The notes under the pieces are model-generated. The model made no database searches, had not been told where the DNA came from, and saw nothing but the letters and a program-made list of their open reading frames with translations. DNA of 64,000 nucleotides from the NCBI GenBank assembly GCA_001803165.1, contig MHAZ01000003.1, positions 186,001-250,000 of the forward strand, written 5' to 3'. Source of the DNA: Stygiobacter sp. RIFOXYC2_FULL_38_25 (GTDB taxonomy: Bacteria; Bacteroidota; Ignavibacteria; Ignavibacteriales; Melioribacteraceae). Positions 1 to 9,290 of the stretch are shown here, one piece after another; the stretch's first letter is position 1, and each line of letters starts with the position of its first letter. A program made the translations under genes and the position numbers.

Positions 1-230
1 TCGTACTTTTCTTTTCTAAGCAGTAGCCAAATTCTTTCCAAATATGATTTGATCAATTCTAAATATGGAAAAGAAGTCTTTCCGTAGAGTGCGTTTATGT
101 AGTTATCGCCAAGTAAACAGTGAACTTCAATTTGCCAACAATTTTTCTTAAGCAGCGGTAAATACTGAAACATTCTATATCTACTGCTTGCACCCAGCCG
201 GCTGTAACGTGTTAAGACGAGGACTTTCAT
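1..230 (-). CDS. Glycosyltransferase, GT-B/group 1 type (partial, C-terminal part beyond left edge)
   Basis: Reading the minus strand from ATG at 230 gives about 76 residues starting MKVLVLTRYSRLGASSRYR with no stop before the edge. This opening, a beta-strand followed by an RLGASSRYR-type loop, is typical of group 1 (GT-B) sugar transferases of surface polysaccharide loci, which move an activated sugar onto a lipid-linked glycan at the inner face of the membrane. The ATG overlaps the TGA of the upstream glycosyltransferase in an ATGA junction, so the two are translationally coupled. The donor-binding C-terminal half is not in the window, so sugar specificity cannot be judged. Confidence 0.75.
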   Translation of the reverse strand, partial: MKVLVLTRYSRLGASSRYRMFQYLPLLKKNCWQIEVHCLLGDNYINALYGKTSFPYLELIKSYLERIWLLLRKEKY

Positions 231-1165
231 CTAGATTTTTTTGGGAAAATAAATTTAGAATAAAGTTGCTTGTAAGCAAGGAAAACTTCTTTTGTTTGAC
301 TTATCGAACTGCCAAATAGTGAATGGAGTACTCTAACTATTGGCTCAAAAACAAGTGTTGTTAATAAGATCAAATAAAAGGACAGCTTACCAAAATGCTT
401 TCGGGAATAAATCAGTTTACTATGTAAAATGTATGCAAGTCTTGCAGCTTTAACATTTTCTGAAGTACCGCCGCCTTTGTGATAGACTTGAGCATCTGCA
501 AGATAATAATTTTTGTAACCAAGTTTATATCCACGGTAAGCTAAATCCAGATCTTCGTAGTAAACAAAAAAGTCATCATCGTAACCTTTTAGTTTTTCAT
601 ACAAATCTCTTCTTAGAATGATGAACGAGCCCATAATTTGATCAACAATTCTACTGTCTTTATGATCCCATTCAACCATGAAGTGTGTCTTGAATACTTT
701 TGGGAATAATCTATCCAACCCAAATGATCTGTAAATTATACCAATTGGAGTTGGAAACCGTGCACAATTTCTGCTGATATTTCCATCTTCATCAATTATT
801 TGCACTCCAACCATTCCAATTTCTTTGTTCACCTCATTTAACAAGAACTGCATCACCGGGTCGATCGAATTGCTGAACAGTCTTGTATCTGGATTTAGAA
901 TCAAAATAAATTCTGAGTTGCATGACCAAACACCTTTATTGCATGCTTTGCCAAATCCAACATTAGAATCGTTCCGGATTACTTTCACTCGCGGATCTAT
1001 TTTTTCAATTGTATCTAATGAATTGTCACTTGAAGCATTATCAACAACAACTATGTTTTTTAACTCGAATGAATCCGTGAGCGCTTCTTTCATTGAACGG
1101 ATACAATCACGTAGATAGTCTCCGGCATTCCAATTTACAATTACTATATCGAGTTGTGGAATCAT
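227..1165 (-). CDS. Glycosyltransferase family 2 (rhamnosyltransferase-like)
   Basis: 312 residues. The N-terminus LDIVIVNWNAGDYLRDCI followed by VVVDNASSDNS is the GT-A nucleotide-sugar fold of family 2. NPDTRL supplies the metal/donor DxD-type site near residue 95, and FFVYYEDLDLAYRGYKLGYK near residue 200 is the acceptor-side ED motif seen in WbbL-like rhamnosyltransferases. A hydrophobic stretch near residues 260-280 could attach it to the membrane. It would add one sugar to the undecaprenyl-linked repeat unit in the cytoplasm. It is separated from the aminotransferase gene upstream by about 40 bases and overlaps the next glycosyltransferase by four. The fold is clear; the transferred sugar is not. 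Confidence 0.85.
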   Translation of the reverse strand: MIPQLDIVIVNWNAGDYLRDCIRSMKEALTDSFELKNIVVVDNASSDNSLDTIEKIDPRVKVIRNDSNVGFGKACNKGVWSCNSEFILILNPDTRLFSNSIDPVMQFLLNEVNKEIGMVGVQIIDEDGNISRNCARFPTPIGIIYRSFGLDRLFPKVFKTHFMVEWDHKDSRIVDQIMGSFIILRRDLYEKLKGYDDDFFVYYEDLDLAYRGYKLGYKNYYLADAQVYHKGGGTSENVKAARLAYILHSKLIYSRKHFGKLSFYLILLTTLVFEPIVRVLHSLFGSSISQTKEVFLAYKQLYSKFIFPKKSR

Positions 1166-1206
1166 TCTATCGGGCGAAATGTTTGAGAGGTATTATGAAA
1201 TTCATT

Positions 1207-2328
1207 CTAACTGAAAAACTTTTTAACATGATAGATTATTTTCTCTATTTCAGTATCGGTTAAATTTTGAGTAAGTGGAATATTGAGTGCCGTTTCGGAA
1301 ATATCTTCTGCATTCTCCAAAGTATTTTTTGAACCGTATAGTTTCACAAGATGCAGCGGATAATACCGGAACGTACAATAAACTCCATTATCTACTAAAT
1401 ACATTGCTAATTCATCGCGCTTACCGCTTGTAATCCTTAACCAATACAGATAGTAAGAACTTTCACTTCCATCCAATGGTTCTGGTGGAAGAATTAATGA
1501 AGATATTCCCACTAGTTCTTTCTGATAGATATTCCAAATTTCTTTTCTGCGTTGAATAAAAGAATCAAGCTTTTTCAGCTGAACAAGACCGATTGACGCT
1601 GTTATATCGTTCATCAAATATCGGTTTGAAATGGTAAGAAGCTCAAATTCCCACCAGCGATTCTTTTTAACTTTGAGTCTATCAACTCCTGTTGATTCCT
1701 TTAGATCAAACCCTAAATAGCGAAATGCAAAAGCACGATCCGCTGCTTCTTCAGATTTTAGTACTAACGCTCCGCCGTCACCGGTAGATAATATTTTCAT
1801 TGCGTCAAAACTGAAGAAACCGGCGTCACCTAGCGTTCCGCAATGTTTGCCTTTATATTTTGAAACTATCGAATTCGCGCTATCTTCAATTATGAAAAGT
1901 CCATTACACTCTTCATAAAGTTTATCCATATCGCAAGGATGACCTCCATAATGAAGAAGTATCACAGCTTTTGTTTTAGCATTTCTCAATCGCTTTATTT
2001 CACTTGGGAGAATGTTAAAATAAACTGAATCAACATCTGCAAAGACAGGGGTTGCCCCAACTTCCAGAACAGTGCTTGCGCTGGCAACAAAATTAATTGT
2101 GGAGACAATTACTTCATCGCCTGGACCAATGCCGAGTGCTTTCAAAGCAATTAAATTAGCGGCAGAACAACAATTTACCATCAAGCAATTGTTCGCGCCA
2201 ATTCTTTTCTTAAGCGCTTCCTCAAATTCTTTGGTCTTGGGGCCTAGTCCAATCCACTGCGATTTGAAAGTTTCTTCAACCGCTTTTAGTTCTTCATCGC
2301 CAAGAGAATTAGTAAATATTTTTATCAT
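1207..2328 (-). CDS. DegT/DnrJ/EryC1/StrS family sugar aminotransferase
   Basis: 373 residues, the normal length for PLP-dependent nucleotide-sugar aminotransferases. The entry WIGLGPKTKEFEEAL, the aspartate of IIEDSANS and the lysine of FDAMKILSTGDGGAL (K178, the predicted Schiff-base lysine) are all present. The enzyme would convert a 3- or 4-keto dTDP/UDP-sugar to the amino sugar used in the repeat unit. The dTDP-glucose 4,6-dehydratase further upstream in the same locus could supply a 4-keto-6-deoxy substrate. The start overlaps the stop of the polymerase gene (ATGA), which fixes the start codon. The exact sugar is unknown. Confidence 0.85.
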   Translation of the reverse strand: MIKIFTNSLGDEELKAVEETFKSQWIGLGPKTKEFEEALKKRIGANNCLMVNCCSAANLIALKALGIGPGDEVIVSTINFVASASTVLEVGATPVFADVDSVYFNILPSEIKRLRNAKTKAVILLHYGGHPCDMDKLYEECNGLFIIEDSANSIVSKYKGKHCGTLGDAGFFSFDAMKILSTGDGGALVLKSEEAADRAFAFRYLGFDLKESTGVDRLKVKKNRWWEFELLTISNRYLMNDITASIGLVQLKKLDSFIQRRKEIWNIYQKELVGISSLILPPEPLDGSESSYYLYWLRITSGKRDELAMYLVDNGVYCTFRYYPLHLVKLYGSKNTLENAEDISETALNIPLTQNLTDTEIEKIIYHVKKFFS

Positions 2329-3575
2329 GTTTTACTTGATGGTGTATTTATGTATTTAAATGCTAGAAATATTGCAGTTAAGTTATAAATGTACCAAAGA
2401 AAACCAAATGGACTGTTGAAAAAAGAAAATATTAGTCCGAACAAAAAGAACCCGTAAAAAGTAAGTTTCATTAGAGACGGCTGTGCTTTGAATGAATAAT
2501 AAAGCGAACCAATTGATAAACCGCCTAACAATGGTATAAAAAATATTCCAAGTAATCCAAAATCTCTGTAAAAAGTCATAAAAGCGGAATATGTGTTATA
2601 ATCACTGATTAGAAATGGAGTTTCTTCCAAAGCAAAGTAATCGATAAGCCAATGCTTAAGTCCTGAAATGGCAGAAAGAAAATCGAAAGTATAGAAGCCA
2701 TAAGTAAAATTCTCGAGCTTTTCGATTGTGCGAGCGTAATTCTCAAGATTCATTGCCACATACATGTATGGTTCGGTAAAGATTGCATACTGAGGAGAGA
2801 ATTTCATTTTCGAGAATTTATATAAAACAAATATTACAAGTTCACCAGCACGTACTGAAGATACAATTAGGAAGAATATTATTATTACAGATAAAACAAT
2901 AAATACTGTTCTAGTTTTGATGCGAAAGGTTGTGTAGTACAGTAGGATAAAAACCATAACAATTGTAAGGAACAGTTGATATCGCTGCAGGGTAACCGCA
3001 TATAATAAAAATGATGCAATTGCGTATCCAGCTAATATTCTTCTCTTTAATTTATTTTCCTTTTCATAGATGAAATAAATGAAAGTGAAAAATACTATTA
3101 GAACTACATTATGAATAAACAGTCCTATACCAAACATATTAAAGTTAGCGCGTACTTTACTTGGTTGAGAACTAAGAATGGGGATTGTTCCAGCTTTTAT
3201 AACAATTGCTATATATGCAAAAAGAAAAAGGAAGAATAAAACAGATATTGCCCTATACAATCGCTCATTATCAACTCCATAGATTTTTCGTTCTGAACGA
3301 AGCAAATTATTTGTCCATACTTCTCTATTAAGATTAAATGTATAAATTAGAGTGGTACCAATTATTAAGGCCAAAGGACCAATAATAATATGCATCCAAA
3401 CTTCTAGAGACCATTGATGTTGTAAACCGCTGAATTTGAAATCTGTAAGTCCGATAGCAAATGCCCAAACGAATGCAAAAACTTTTCCAGGTGAAAGTAA
3501 ATCGGTATTGCCTCTGAACCAAGAGATCAAGATTCCTAATGCAATTAAAAACGATATTCCAGAAACTAGGCTCAT
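2325..3575 (-). CDS. Wzy-like O-antigen/oligosaccharide repeat-unit polymerase (membrane)
   Basis: 416 residues with ten or more hydrophobic segments and one larger external loop around residues 250-330, the layout of Wzy-type polymerases, which link flipped repeat units on the periplasmic side. The sequence itself is poorly conserved, as is usual for the family, so the call rests on topology and on position between the flippase gene (overlap of four bases upstream) and the aminotransferase gene (overlap of four downstream). A ligase with a similar layout is the main alternative. Confidence 0.65.
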   Translation of the reverse strand: MSLVSGISFLIALGILISWFRGNTDLLSPGKVFAFVWAFAIGLTDFKFSGLQHQWSLEVWMHIIIGPLALIIGTTLIYTFNLNREVWTNNLLRSERKIYGVDNERLYRAISVLFFLFLFAYIAIVIKAGTIPILSSQPSKVRANFNMFGIGLFIHNVVLIVFFTFIYFIYEKENKLKRRILAGYAIASFLLYAVTLQRYQLFLTIVMVFILLYYTTFRIKTRTVFIVLSVIIIFFLIVSSVRAGELVIFVLYKFSKMKFSPQYAIFTEPYMYVAMNLENYARTIEKLENFTYGFYTFDFLSAISGLKHWLIDYFALEETPFLISDYNTYSAFMTFYRDFGLLGIFFIPLLGGLSIGSLYYSFKAQPSLMKLTFYGFFLFGLIFSFFNSPFGFLWYIYNLTAIFLAFKYINTPSSKT

Positions 3576-5002
3576 CGCGCTATCCGGGATTTATCTATTA
3601 GCGGAAGACTTGAGATAATTTCGTTCCGTTCCATTTTCGCAAAACCGATGAAATAGATAAAGATTGGAAACGACACGATGCTTAATACTAGTACTAAATA
3701 GCTAGATACTGTTATATACAACAGGACAGAGAGAAAAGAGGCATAACTAATTATTCCAATATTTCTATATTCAAACAACCATTTCAAAAAATATTTTGCG
3801 TTGAACATGATGTATGCTGCCCCAACAAATACATTCACTACCAAAGAAATATATGCAACAGCAAGCAATCCGTACTTAAGAATGAAAAGATAATTCAAAA
3901 CGAAGCTGAGGATAGTTGCTGACGCGACAATAAACATTCTAATTACTTGTCGGTTCGATGTAGTAAGCATCAAACCAAACGGTTCTACGACAAAGCGGAT
4001 TAGAAGAACGATTGAAAATATCCTTAGAATAGCTACTGCGTCGTAAGATTCAATTTTACCATAAATTATTGTAAGAATTAGCTGCGGATAAAAATATGTT
4101 ATCATGCAGACTGGCAAAGCAAGAATAAAAAGGAACTTATAGATGATACGGCTGAAATATTCCCATTTCGTTTTGTTATCAATAAATGCTCGGGAAAGCT
4201 TTGGTAGAGATGAACTAATCGCTATGTCTGGAATCATAAGCATCATAACCATAATGTAAAATGCTGAACGATAGATTCCGGCAGATACATCTCCAAGCCA
4301 AACTCCAATAAGCAACGTATCAAGTTGGAAAAATAAATTACCAAATAGAAAGCTCAGCCCAAAAACAAACACTTTCTTTATTAAAGGCGCTAACTCGCTC
4401 AAATCACTCTTAAATATTTTTCCTCCGGCTAGTCTGGATGAAACCGGGATTGATAGAAGGATTCCGATGAGTCTTACTGCTACAAACACAATCATTAAGA
4501 AAATGAGATTTAACTTTAGCACGCCGAACAATGCCAAAGACACTAACAAAACAAGATTAGTAACGAAGGAAATCCTAGTTTCGTATTCAAACTTTTCAAA
4601 ACCTCTAAAAAATGCGAAGAAAAAATTTGAAAGTGTGGTAAATACTATGTAAGCTACTAAAACAAGGATTAATGATTTGCTTGTTGAACTTAATGGTAGG
4701 AAAGCAAGAACAGATAACATTACGATTGAAGCGGCAGTAGCAAGGATTAGTTTTATTGAAAAGTATTTACGCGCAATTTCTCCTGCACGTTCTCGATTAT
4801 TCGCAATTTCGGTTGTGAGCAATACATCAAAGCCAAAATCGGCAATTATTAAGCACATGTTAGCAACATTAAAAGCAATTGAAAACTGCCCGAATGCTTC
4901 AATTCCGTAGAAACGAAAAACTCCAACACCAATTAAGAAATTGGTAATTGCTCTAATTGCCAGTGAAAGAAAAACAAAAAATGAGTTCTTCCATATCTGC
5001 AT
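3572..5002 (-). CDS. Wzx-like polysaccharide flippase (MATE/MOP superfamily)
   Basis: 476 residues with about 12-14 predicted membrane helices. The N-terminus (QIWKNSFFVFLSLAIRAITN) and the repeated FGQFSIAFNVANM and FVFGLSFLFGNLFFQLDTLL patterns are those of oligosaccharide flippases of the MOP exporter superfamily. It would move undecaprenyl-linked repeat units across the inner membrane. It follows the chain-length gene by 18 bases and overlaps the polymerase gene, so export and polymerisation genes form one unit. The family call is strong; the substrate is inferred from context. Confidence 0.8.
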   Translation of the reverse strand: MQIWKNSFFVFLSLAIRAITNFLIGVGVFRFYGIEAFGQFSIAFNVANMCLIIADFGFDVLLTTEIANNRERAGEIARKYFSIKLILATAASIVMLSVLAFLPLSSTSKSLILVLVAYIVFTTLSNFFFAFFRGFEKFEYETRISFVTNLVLLVSLALFGVLKLNLIFLMIVFVAVRLIGILLSIPVSSRLAGGKIFKSDLSELAPLIKKVFVFGLSFLFGNLFFQLDTLLIGVWLGDVSAGIYRSAFYIMVMMLMIPDIAISSSLPKLSRAFIDNKTKWEYFSRIIYKFLFILALPVCMITYFYPQLILTIIYGKIESYDAVAILRIFSIVLLIRFVVEPFGLMLTTSNRQVIRMFIVASATILSFVLNYLFILKYGLLAVAYISLVVNVFVGAAYIMFNAKYFLKWLFEYRNIGIISYASFLSVLLYITVSSYLVLVLSIVSFPIFIYFIGFAKMERNEIISSLPLIDKSRIAR

Positions 5003-5020
5003 CAGTTTCTCATGTGGTTT

Positions 5021-6262
5021 TTATTTCTTTCTTGAGAAACCAAATTTGCTCAAATCAGAACGTATTGTTCCAGCTACTTTTTCGAAACGCTCCGGATCAG
5101 AGAGTTTTAATCTGTGTACACCTTCCATTATTGTTACAATTAAGAGAGAAAACAGCATTGAAACGACAAAACCAAGCAGTAAGTAGAGTGAATACTTTGG
5201 TTTCGACTTTCTTTCTGCCGGACCAGCATAATCCAAAACTAAAACGCTCGGCGTGTTTCGCGCTTCTTCTACTTTAGCTTGTTCATATAAAGGTTGGATG
5301 AATTCTAATATTTTGTACTGAATTTCTAAGTTGCGATAAATTTTTAAGTATTCATTTCCGAGTGCAGGGGCTTCCTTAAATGGAATTAAAAGTTTTACAT
5401 CTTGCATAGAAGCATCTTTGCCGGAATTAAGCAGTTCAATTTTCTTCCTAAGCTCATTCATTTCAATCTTTGTATTAGAAACCATTGGATGTTCATCACC
5501 ATAAGTTTGCTTCACTACATTGTACTCAACTTCTTTCTTGTAAAGATCAACATAAATACTAGACATTGATTTGACTGTTGCTTCAATCTGCTCAGGAACA
5601 GCAATTACACCATGCTTTTGTTGGAAATTTTTCATTGCTGTTTCCAAACTTGTTATATCTTCTATACTCTGGTTATATCTTTTTTCTACAAACGTTCTGT
5701 TCGCTTTTGCGTTTGTAACACCCAGTCTCGTATTTACTTCATTCAACTTTGCCACAAGATAATTTGCCATATCAGCAGCTTTCTGCGGCTCTTTGCTATA
5801 TACAGTAATTGTTAGGTTTCCTTCCTCTTGCATTTCAATTTCAAGGTTCGACTCCCACTCTTTCAGCACTTTGTACATATAGTCATCTTCGTAATCATAT
5901 TCTTTGCGCAGATTGAATTTCTTAACGACATCAAGAGTTACGGTACCGCTTTTAAGAATCGCTTTGAACTTATCAGCCTCATCATTTCCGCCAGTTAAAG
6001 CCGCTAATCCTTTTGCCGCACCAACACCTTTTGCCAAACTTGATAAACCGGAAATAGCAGAAAGCACATCGGTCTTTTCAGCAATAAAAACTGATGCAGT
6101 AGAGCTATACCATTTGGGTGAAAGCAATGCATAAACAGTCGTTCCCACAGTTCCAAAGAAAACAAACCAAATAACAAACCATCTATACTTTACAAGTACG
6201 GAAATAAAGTCTAATAAGCTATTACCAACTGCTTCCTTCTTTGCGTTTTCTTTCAATTCCAT
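5021..6262 (-). CDS. Wzz-type polysaccharide chain-length determinant / co-polymerase
   Basis: 413 residues. A transmembrane helix near residues 30-50 (YRWFVIWFVFFGTVGTTVYALL) is followed by a long periplasmic, coiled-coil-rich region and a second helix near residues 360-385, preceded by the proline-rich PAERKSKPKY. This is the Wzz/PCP arrangement. No tyrosine-kinase domain with Walker motifs follows the second helix, so it is the kinase-free type. It probably sets polymer length together with the Wzy-like protein and hands the polymer to the SLBB protein encoded ten bases upstream. Confidence 0.82.
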   Translation of the reverse strand: MELKENAKKEAVGNSLLDFISVLVKYRWFVIWFVFFGTVGTTVYALLSPKWYSSTASVFIAEKTDVLSAISGLSSLAKGVGAAKGLAALTGGNDEADKFKAILKSGTVTLDVVKKFNLRKEYDYEDDYMYKVLKEWESNLEIEMQEEGNLTITVYSKEPQKAADMANYLVAKLNEVNTRLGVTNAKANRTFVEKRYNQSIEDITSLETAMKNFQQKHGVIAVPEQIEATVKSMSSIYVDLYKKEVEYNVVKQTYGDEHPMVSNTKIEMNELRKKIELLNSGKDASMQDVKLLIPFKEAPALGNEYLKIYRNLEIQYKILEFIQPLYEQAKVEEARNTPSVLVLDYAGPAERKSKPKYSLYLLLGFVVSMLFSLLIVTIMEGVHRLKLSDPERFEKVAGTIRSDLSKFGFSRKK

Positions 6263-6272
6263 AATTATACTT

Positions 6273-7724
6273 CTACTTTGTTGATTGAATAATGATGAAT
6301 GTTATTGTGACAATTGTTGAAACTATGCTGGAAATTGAACCAAGTTGCTGTATATAATATGCAAAGTCTCTCGGTAGTGCTTTTGGTACGTATATCATAT
6401 CACCCGATTCAATTTGATATTTACCACCTACTTCCAGCCACGAACGTGAATCACCCTTAATTACACGCACTTCATCTTCATCTTTTGCGCGCTCAGTGTA
6501 ACCACCAGCTTTGTTAATGTAGTATTTCCAGTCTTTGTTCTTTTCCAATTGATAAAAACCGGGATTAATTACTTGCCCAAAAACATAAACAGTATTTTGA
6601 AATATTGGAACTACAATTACGTCTCCCTCATGTACGGTTGTGTTACCCACCAATGATGAATCTGAAAAGATTTGGGCGAAGTCAATAATATCTTTTGTAT
6701 CACTCATCTTTAGGTATAGATCTGGTGCAAACGTAGCTTCAAATTCTTCTCTTGTTATGTTGCTCGCACGGGACATTCTGTTTTCTTCTGTCAGTATTTC
6801 TTCTATGCGAGATTGAATGACCGGCAAAGTTGTTCCGGTGGTATCTCTTTCGTAATGATCTCTTATTGCTTTCAACTTTAGAGTCTGAGAATTATCTGTC
6901 GCACGTATCAGCTCGGCTCTTTTTAAATCAGCTTGTTTTGTAAATCCACCGGCTTTAGCAATTGCTTCTTTAAGTGTAGAATTGTCCTTTAAGATATACA
7001 CATAACCCGGGCGTTCAACTTCACCCATCACCAAAATCTTGTACGACTTTTTATAATTCTCTTTATAAAGGATAGTGATTCTATCTCCACGTTTTAACAA
7101 GGGATTCTGACTTATAGCTATCTTAACAATCTCTTCTTTAGTTCCGCTTTCAGCTATTCTTGATATTTCAACTTCCGTAACATTATCAAACGCCGGATTT
7201 ATTCCTCCCGCAAACATAATTGCATCGGAAAGCTTATCTCCTTCAACAAACTGAAATTTGATTGGTTTGTTAACAGCACCGCTTATATCAATAAAGTTTC
7301 TTTCTTCATCACTCGCCGGAAAAATTATAACATCATCTTGCATTAGATAAGGATTATTTGAAAAATCTCCGGTTACACGGAATTTGAGCAAGTCAATTTT
7401 CAGCATATCGCCATTGGTTCTTTTCAATGTAATATCCCGCAAAGCATACTTTTCAAATTCCTTCATAACCAATTTTAATGTTTCCGGCTTGTTTAAGCCG
7501 CGCATAACATTTTCTTGCGCCTTAGCAAAAACAGAAGTAACAAAGTGATCCAGCCGCTGGTTTTTTGATGACGAGAATGAACCGGTAACGATGAAATTTC
7601 CACCAATTGTAACGGTTATGGGCTGCAATGCGGAAAATGACATTTGCTTGCTGCTGCTCTGTTCTTCTTGTGCAAATGCTAATTGAGCAACAAAAAGCAT
7701 AATAAAAACAAGTAGTTTTTTCAT
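6273..7724 (-). CDS. SLBB-domain polysaccharide export protein (Wza-like)
   Basis: 483 residues with a signal peptide (MKKLLVFIMLFVAQLAFAQ). An export-type region with NPYLMQDDVIIFPA is followed by several soluble-ligand-binding beta-grasp repeats (KILVMGEVERPGYVYI near residue 245, TVYVFGQVINPGFYQL near residue 395, each ahead of an AGG or AKAGGF turn). The last 25 residues form a C-terminal hydrophobic helix, like the amphipathic outer-membrane helix of Wza. No lipobox cysteine is visible, unlike E. coli Wza. The protein probably forms the periplasmic and outer-membrane channel for the polymer. Confidence 0.82.
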   Translation of the reverse strand: MKKLLVFIMLFVAQLAFAQEEQSSSKQMSFSALQPITVTIGGNFIVTGSFSSSKNQRLDHFVTSVFAKAQENVMRGLNKPETLKLVMKEFEKYALRDITLKRTNGDMLKIDLLKFRVTGDFSNNPYLMQDDVIIFPASDEERNFIDISGAVNKPIKFQFVEGDKLSDAIMFAGGINPAFDNVTEVEISRIAESGTKEEIVKIAISQNPLLKRGDRITILYKENYKKSYKILVMGEVERPGYVYILKDNSTLKEAIAKAGGFTKQADLKRAELIRATDNSQTLKLKAIRDHYERDTTGTTLPVIQSRIEEILTEENRMSRASNITREEFEATFAPDLYLKMSDTKDIIDFAQIFSDSSLVGNTTVHEGDVIVVPIFQNTVYVFGQVINPGFYQLEKNKDWKYYINKAGGYTERAKDEDEVRVIKGDSRSWLEVGGKYQIESGDMIYVPKALPRDFAYYIQQLGSISSIVSTIVTITFIIIQSTK

Positions 7725-7815
7725 AGTTATTCTAATTTGTTCTAAAATAAAAGCGTGTAAAACGAATGGTAAAAATGAGGCAGAGATATACTCCTATTTC
7801 ATTGACCGGTTAAAA

Positions 7816-8826
7816 TTAACGATTTCCATACTGAACTTCATAATATTTTTGATACTCGCCGGAAATAATACGCTCCCACCAGGTTTTGTTAGCCAAATAC
7901 CAGTCAATCGTATATTCCATCGCTTGCTCAAACTCGAAAGAAGGTTTCCAGCCAAGTTCTGTCTGAATCTTTGTTGAGTCAATTGCATAACGTCTGTCGT
8001 GTCCCGGTCTGTCTTTTACGTACTCTATCAAGTCCTCAGTCTTGCCAAGCTTGTTCAGAATAAGTTTTACAATCTGGATGTTTGCCATTTCGCGCGAAGC
8101 TCCGATGTTATAGACTTCGCCCACTCTTCCCTTTTCAAAGACTAACTCAACTGCCTTGTTGTGATCAATTACGTAGATCCAATCACGAACATTCATACCA
8201 TCACCATAAACTGGAAGTTTTTTGTCCTTAAGGCAATTTAGAATCATTAGCGGGATCAGCTTCTCTGGGAATTGCAGCTGACCATAATTGTTTGAGCAGC
8301 GAGTAATAACCACCGGCAAACCATATGTATGATGAAAAGCTTGCACCATCAAATCGGCAGCAGCTTTACTGGATGAGTATGGACTGTTTGTTGTAATTGG
8401 TGTTTGCTCTGTAAAAAGTCCGGTAGCGCCAAGGCTGCCGTAAACTTCATCGGTTGAGACTTGTAAAAACTTGTCTATGTTGTAGCGGCGCGAGGCTTCC
8501 AGCAAAACGTTTGTACCAATAACATTTGTGCGGTAAAAAACTTCCGAACCGAGAATGCTTCTGTCCACATGAGATTCTGCGGCAAAGTTTATAACATTTT
8601 TTATAGAATATTTTTTGAAGAGATAATCAACGAGTTCGTTGTTGGTAATATCGCCGCGAACAAACTGGTAATTTTTCTTTCCTTCACTTGGCTTCAGGTT
8701 TTCAAGATTTCCGGCATAAGTTAGTTTATCAAGATTAACGATGAACACATCGTCTCTTTCAGACAAAATATAATTGATGAAGTTGCTGCCGATAAATCCG
8801 GCACCGCCAGTGACTAGTATATTCAT
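7816..8826 (-). CDS. rfbB: dTDP-glucose 4,6-dehydratase
   Basis: 336 residues, an extended short-chain dehydrogenase. The NAD site GGAGFIGSNF is at residues 7-16, and STDEVYGSLG and YSSSKAAADL (YxxxK) carry the catalytic residues. VITRCSNNYGQLQFPEKLIP and IGASREMANIQIV are diagnostic of RfbB/RmlB. It makes dTDP-4-keto-6-deoxyglucose, the branch point to rhamnose and amino-deoxy sugars, in line with a rhamnosyltransferase-like protein and a sugar aminotransferase in the same locus. rmlA, rmlC and rmlD are not in the window. About 90 bases separate it from the export gene downstream. Confidence 0.92.
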   Translation of the reverse strand: MNILVTGGAGFIGSNFINYILSERDDVFIVNLDKLTYAGNLENLKPSEGKKNYQFVRGDITNNELVDYLFKKYSIKNVINFAAESHVDRSILGSEVFYRTNVIGTNVLLEASRRYNIDKFLQVSTDEVYGSLGATGLFTEQTPITTNSPYSSSKAAADLMVQAFHHTYGLPVVITRCSNNYGQLQFPEKLIPLMILNCLKDKKLPVYGDGMNVRDWIYVIDHNKAVELVFEKGRVGEVYNIGASREMANIQIVKLILNKLGKTEDLIEYVKDRPGHDRRYAIDSTKIQTELGWKPSFEFEQAMEYTIDWYLANKTWWERIISGEYQKYYEVQYGNR

Positions 8827-8894
8827 AATGATAAATTTAGAATTATAATGGATAAATTATTATTGATTAATGGAACTTAATTAACAAATTAAAA

Positions 8895-9245
8895 CTAATT
8901 ATTACGCTTTGAAGATTTTGAACTTATTGAACCTAAAATTTTCTTAAGCTCTAAAGATTCATTTAACAAATTTACTATTTCATCGTCTTCAGTGTTTATT
9001 TCTTTGAGTATTCGCAACCAGTAATTTGATTCCCGCATTTCTTTTAACGAAATATTTATTTTGTTGAAAAAATCCGGCTTTGAAATTGCACCTTGTGCTT
9101 CTTCGTAATTTGCACCGCTTGATGTAGATGATTTTATAAGTTGATTCGAAATTATTTGATACTCCTTACCACTTGGTAGCTTTCTACAAAACTTGATAAT
9201 GTTTACTGCAAAATCAAATAACCGTTTTCCTAAACCAGTATCCAT
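8895..9245 (-). CDS. Four-helix-bundle protein (S23/IVS family)
   Basis: 116 residues from ATG at 9245; a TTG three codons upstream is a weaker start. The sequence fits the S23 four-helix-bundle family: LFDFAVNIIKFCRKLP, IISNQLIKSSTSSGANYEEA, then SLKEMRESNYWLRIL. Relatives are encoded inside 23S rRNA intervening sequences and also stand alone in Bacteroidota genomes, often among polysaccharide genes; the retroelement accessory protein Avd shares the fold. No function is established for the stand-alone form. No reverse transcriptase or template repeat is nearby, so a retroelement role is not supported here. Confidence 0.8.
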   Translation of the reverse strand: MDTGLGKRLFDFAVNIIKFCRKLPSGKEYQIISNQLIKSSTSSGANYEEAQGAISKPDFFNKINISLKEMRESNYWLRILKEINTEDDEIVNLLNESLELKKILGSISSKSSKRNN

Positions 9246-9290
9246 TAGCAACAACCAAATTTATCATTTATAATTTATTATTTATAATTT

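Noticed and set aside
8895-9245. Diversity-generating retroelement accessory protein (Avd)
   Set aside because: No reverse transcriptase, template repeat or variable C-type lectin target is present nearby.
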